This document shows, piece by piece, positions 62,001 to 64,000 of a stretch of DNA of 64,000 bases (position 1 is its first letter; the number at the start of each line of letters is the position of its first letter). The stretch is taken from positions 488,417 to 552,416 of the forward strand of contig CAJJDP010000042.1 in the NCBI GenBank assembly GCA_905182995.1, given 5' to 3'. The DNA comes from Paramecium octaurelia (Eukaryota; Ciliophora; Oligohymenophorea; Peniculida; Parameciidae). Made by a program: the position numbers and the translations under genes. A model generated the notes under the pieces. It did not search any database. It was not told the DNA's origin and worked only from the letters and a program-made list of their open reading frames with translations.

Positions 62001-64000
62001 ATGTCAAAATAATACTATAATAATATGTGGCAAGAGACAATAAATGATATTCAAGACTTGATTTAGGTGGAAAATTTCTAAAACGAGCCAGACTTTTTAA
62101 AAAAGCCACCTCAGGATCTTTTTTAGCATTATGCCCAAAATTACATTCGTTACATTGGGATTTATAAAAAGTTTTAAATAAAAAATAATTATTATTAGAT
62201 TAGAGGATTGTTATGATTAGATGGTGCATCCATAGAAAAAAATAAATTTGAAGGAATTGCTAGAATTAGCAATTATTAGAATGATTGAAAATAAAAAATT
62301 AGTCATCTAATATAATGTGCACTCAAACAGTTATCAATCAGACATGGTGAATTTAGATGAATTAATTACTGACTTAAAACTTACTCCAGATTATTTGGAA
62401 GTGCCTATTCCAAGATATTTTAAAAAGGAAACAGACAAAGAAAGATTGGATGAAAGGAACTTCATTATTGATAAAACTTTATAGGACATGGATTTGGGTT
62501 AGCCAGAAGAGACAGTTATAGAAGAATAATACTTTTTAGATACAAAGGAAGAAAACATTTTAGAAATAATTTAGAGAAATGAAAGAGGAAGATAAGGTAT
62601 TCAGAGAGGATTATAATGCAAATAATTAAGAAAAGAGAGATTAAGAAAAGAGAATAAAACCAAAAGATTAGCTGAAGGAGAGGAGATTACTGATGAATAA
62701 GAAAATGAGAAAGCAGTTTTGATTATCCAAAAATATTTCAAAGGATACAAAGGAAGAGAACAGGTTTATTTTATGAGGGAAGAAGAGATGAAATTCTTGG
62801 GAATTCAGAGAGATGCAGAGGATCCAAAATAACAGAACTCCTAATTTATGAAAGCATAAGAATAAAGATAAAAGTAGAATATAATAATATTATTCTTAGA
62901 ATGACATTGATATAACAATAACATATGAAAGATTATGAAGCTAAAAAAATTGAACTCAAAAAGTTGGTTTAGGAAACAGAAGGTCCAGAAATTAAAGAGA
63001 AGAAAATCAAAGAAAGAATTGATTGGATTGATATGTATTTAGATAAAACAGAAGGAAGTAAGAATAGAATAATATTAAGAAAAACTACCTGCTAAAGCTA
63101 TTGATTATTATGATGATAAAAAAAGATACCCCCCAACTTAAGAAGAATTAGATGCTTTGAAGGGAGGAAAGAAAGGTGCTAAGAAGGAAAATAAACCTGA
63201 AAAGAAAGGTAAAAAAGGGAAAAAGGACAAGAAAGAAGAAAAGAAAGACACTATAGATTTAACTACAGTGATAAAAATAAATGAGAGAGTTGAGGAATAT
63301 TTGACAACTTGGGGATCAACAGATGATTCAACCAATTTTCAATAAACATTTGTAACTGATGTTGCAAAAGGTTTAGTTAGATCATCTGTAGAAACTGAAA
63401 TGAATAGTTTAGTTGATGAATTAATTGAAATTGAATTAGATAATAGACATTTGTTCTTATTAAAGAAACCTAGAAAGAGACCACCCAAGCCTAAGGCACC
63501 AAAACCTCCTAAACCCAAGAATTTCAAAGTGCCTGGAGCAGGTGGTGTTAAAGGAAGAGATGTCTTTGATTTATTGAGTGAATTGTTAGAATATGGAATT
63601 GTAAAAAAATTAATGCCTGCCAACTTGGCTGATCTAAAAGGTGGTCAAAATGTATTGGGAGCAACATAAGAATAATAGTTTGCAACTACACCTGATCCTT
63701 CTTACCCTTAATTAAGATCGGCATTAGCTGAATTTGTTGGTATGTAATTGGGGTCCCCAATTTTGAAAGAAAAATTAGATAAAATGTCTTACTTCTTATT
63801 CTTTGGGCCTTCAGGCTCTGGAAAAACTTTAGCAATTAGAGCTTTGGCAACTGAGTGCAATGCAATGTTACTCGATATAACACCTAGTTCCCCTGAAGTG
63901 TAATAAAAATTTTCTGATAAATCTTCAATTGGAAAAACATTTTATACTGTATTTTATGTAGCTAAGGTTTTACATCCTACGATTATCTTTATGGATAACA
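62001..64000 (+). CDS. IQCA1: IQCA1/DRC11-like IQ and AAA protein, 3' part outside the window
   Basis: Axonemal protein of the nexin-dynein regulatory complex, where DRC11 (IQCA1) belongs. The start MSKQYYNNMWQETINDIQDL matches the family start. It continues with NYIRYIGIYKKLEDCYDQMV and HPQKKINLKELLELAIIRMI, conserved in IQCA1. An IQ motif follows (AVLIIQKYFKGYKGREQVYF). The middle has a Lys-rich region, KKGAKKENKPEKKGKKGKKD, typical of this family. The AAA domain begins YFLFFGPSGSGKTLAIRALA (Walker A) and TIIFMDN (Walker B) right at the window end. A 28-nt intron near 62173 restores frame. An alternative start is 62025. Confidence 0.92.

Noticed and set aside
63138-63623. Minus-strand Phe/Leu-rich frames
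   Set aside because: They are antisense to the Lys-rich and Pro-rich region of the IQCA1-like gene.

Overview
The window reads as macronuclear DNA of a ciliate, most likely a Paramecium. Long coding frames appear only when TAA and TAG are read as glutamine and TGA is the sole stop. Genes are dense, AT-rich, on both strands and often less than 100 bp apart. They are broken by very short introns (about 22-33 nt, GT...AG) that must be removed to keep frame. No bacterial-style operons, CRISPR arrays, tRNAs or transposons were recognised. CDS coordinates run from ATG to TGA and include the introns; most splice choices were worked out by hand.

Left part (1-14 kb): two Myb-repeat regulators flank a class III PI3-kinase (VPS34), whose start codon lies only 11 bp from that of the second Myb gene. 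A WNK-type kinase follows. Next comes a 1,375-bp block present twice, apparently without differences, separated by a single N. It carries a membrane-protein gene and the 3' end of a cysteine-rich, probably GPI-anchored surface-protein gene. This looks like an unmerged contig overlap rather than biology.

15-25 kb: three K+ channels with cyclic-nucleotide-binding (cNBD) modules, plus a kelch protein. 26-41 kb: two unknown proteins, a WDR90/POC16 basal-body protein, a coiled-coil protein, a RING-CH membrane E3, a cNBD protein, a GYF-domain protein and an EF-hand protein. 41-55 kb: DNA ligase IV, a sugar transporter, an unusual RING-CH plus FHA protein with a lipidation-type N-terminus, a small thioredoxin-fold oxidoreductase, a decayed ribosomal protein L18 copy, an ULK-like kinase fused to four EF-hands, a basic protein and an ABCB half-transporter. 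55-64 kb: a small Tim chaperone, a second kelch gene, a fourth cNBD channel of EAG/CNG type, and the start of IQCA1/DRC11 (axonemal IQ-AAA protein), cut by the window end.

Shared themes are ciliary structure and membrane excitability (WDR90, IQCA1, four K+ channels), calcium and phospho-signalling (WNK, ULK-EF-hand, EF-hand, FHA), ubiquitin signalling at membranes (two RING-CH proteins) and DNA end joining (ligase IV). The most unusual architectures are the FHA/RING-CH protein and the ULK-like kinase with four EF-hands.
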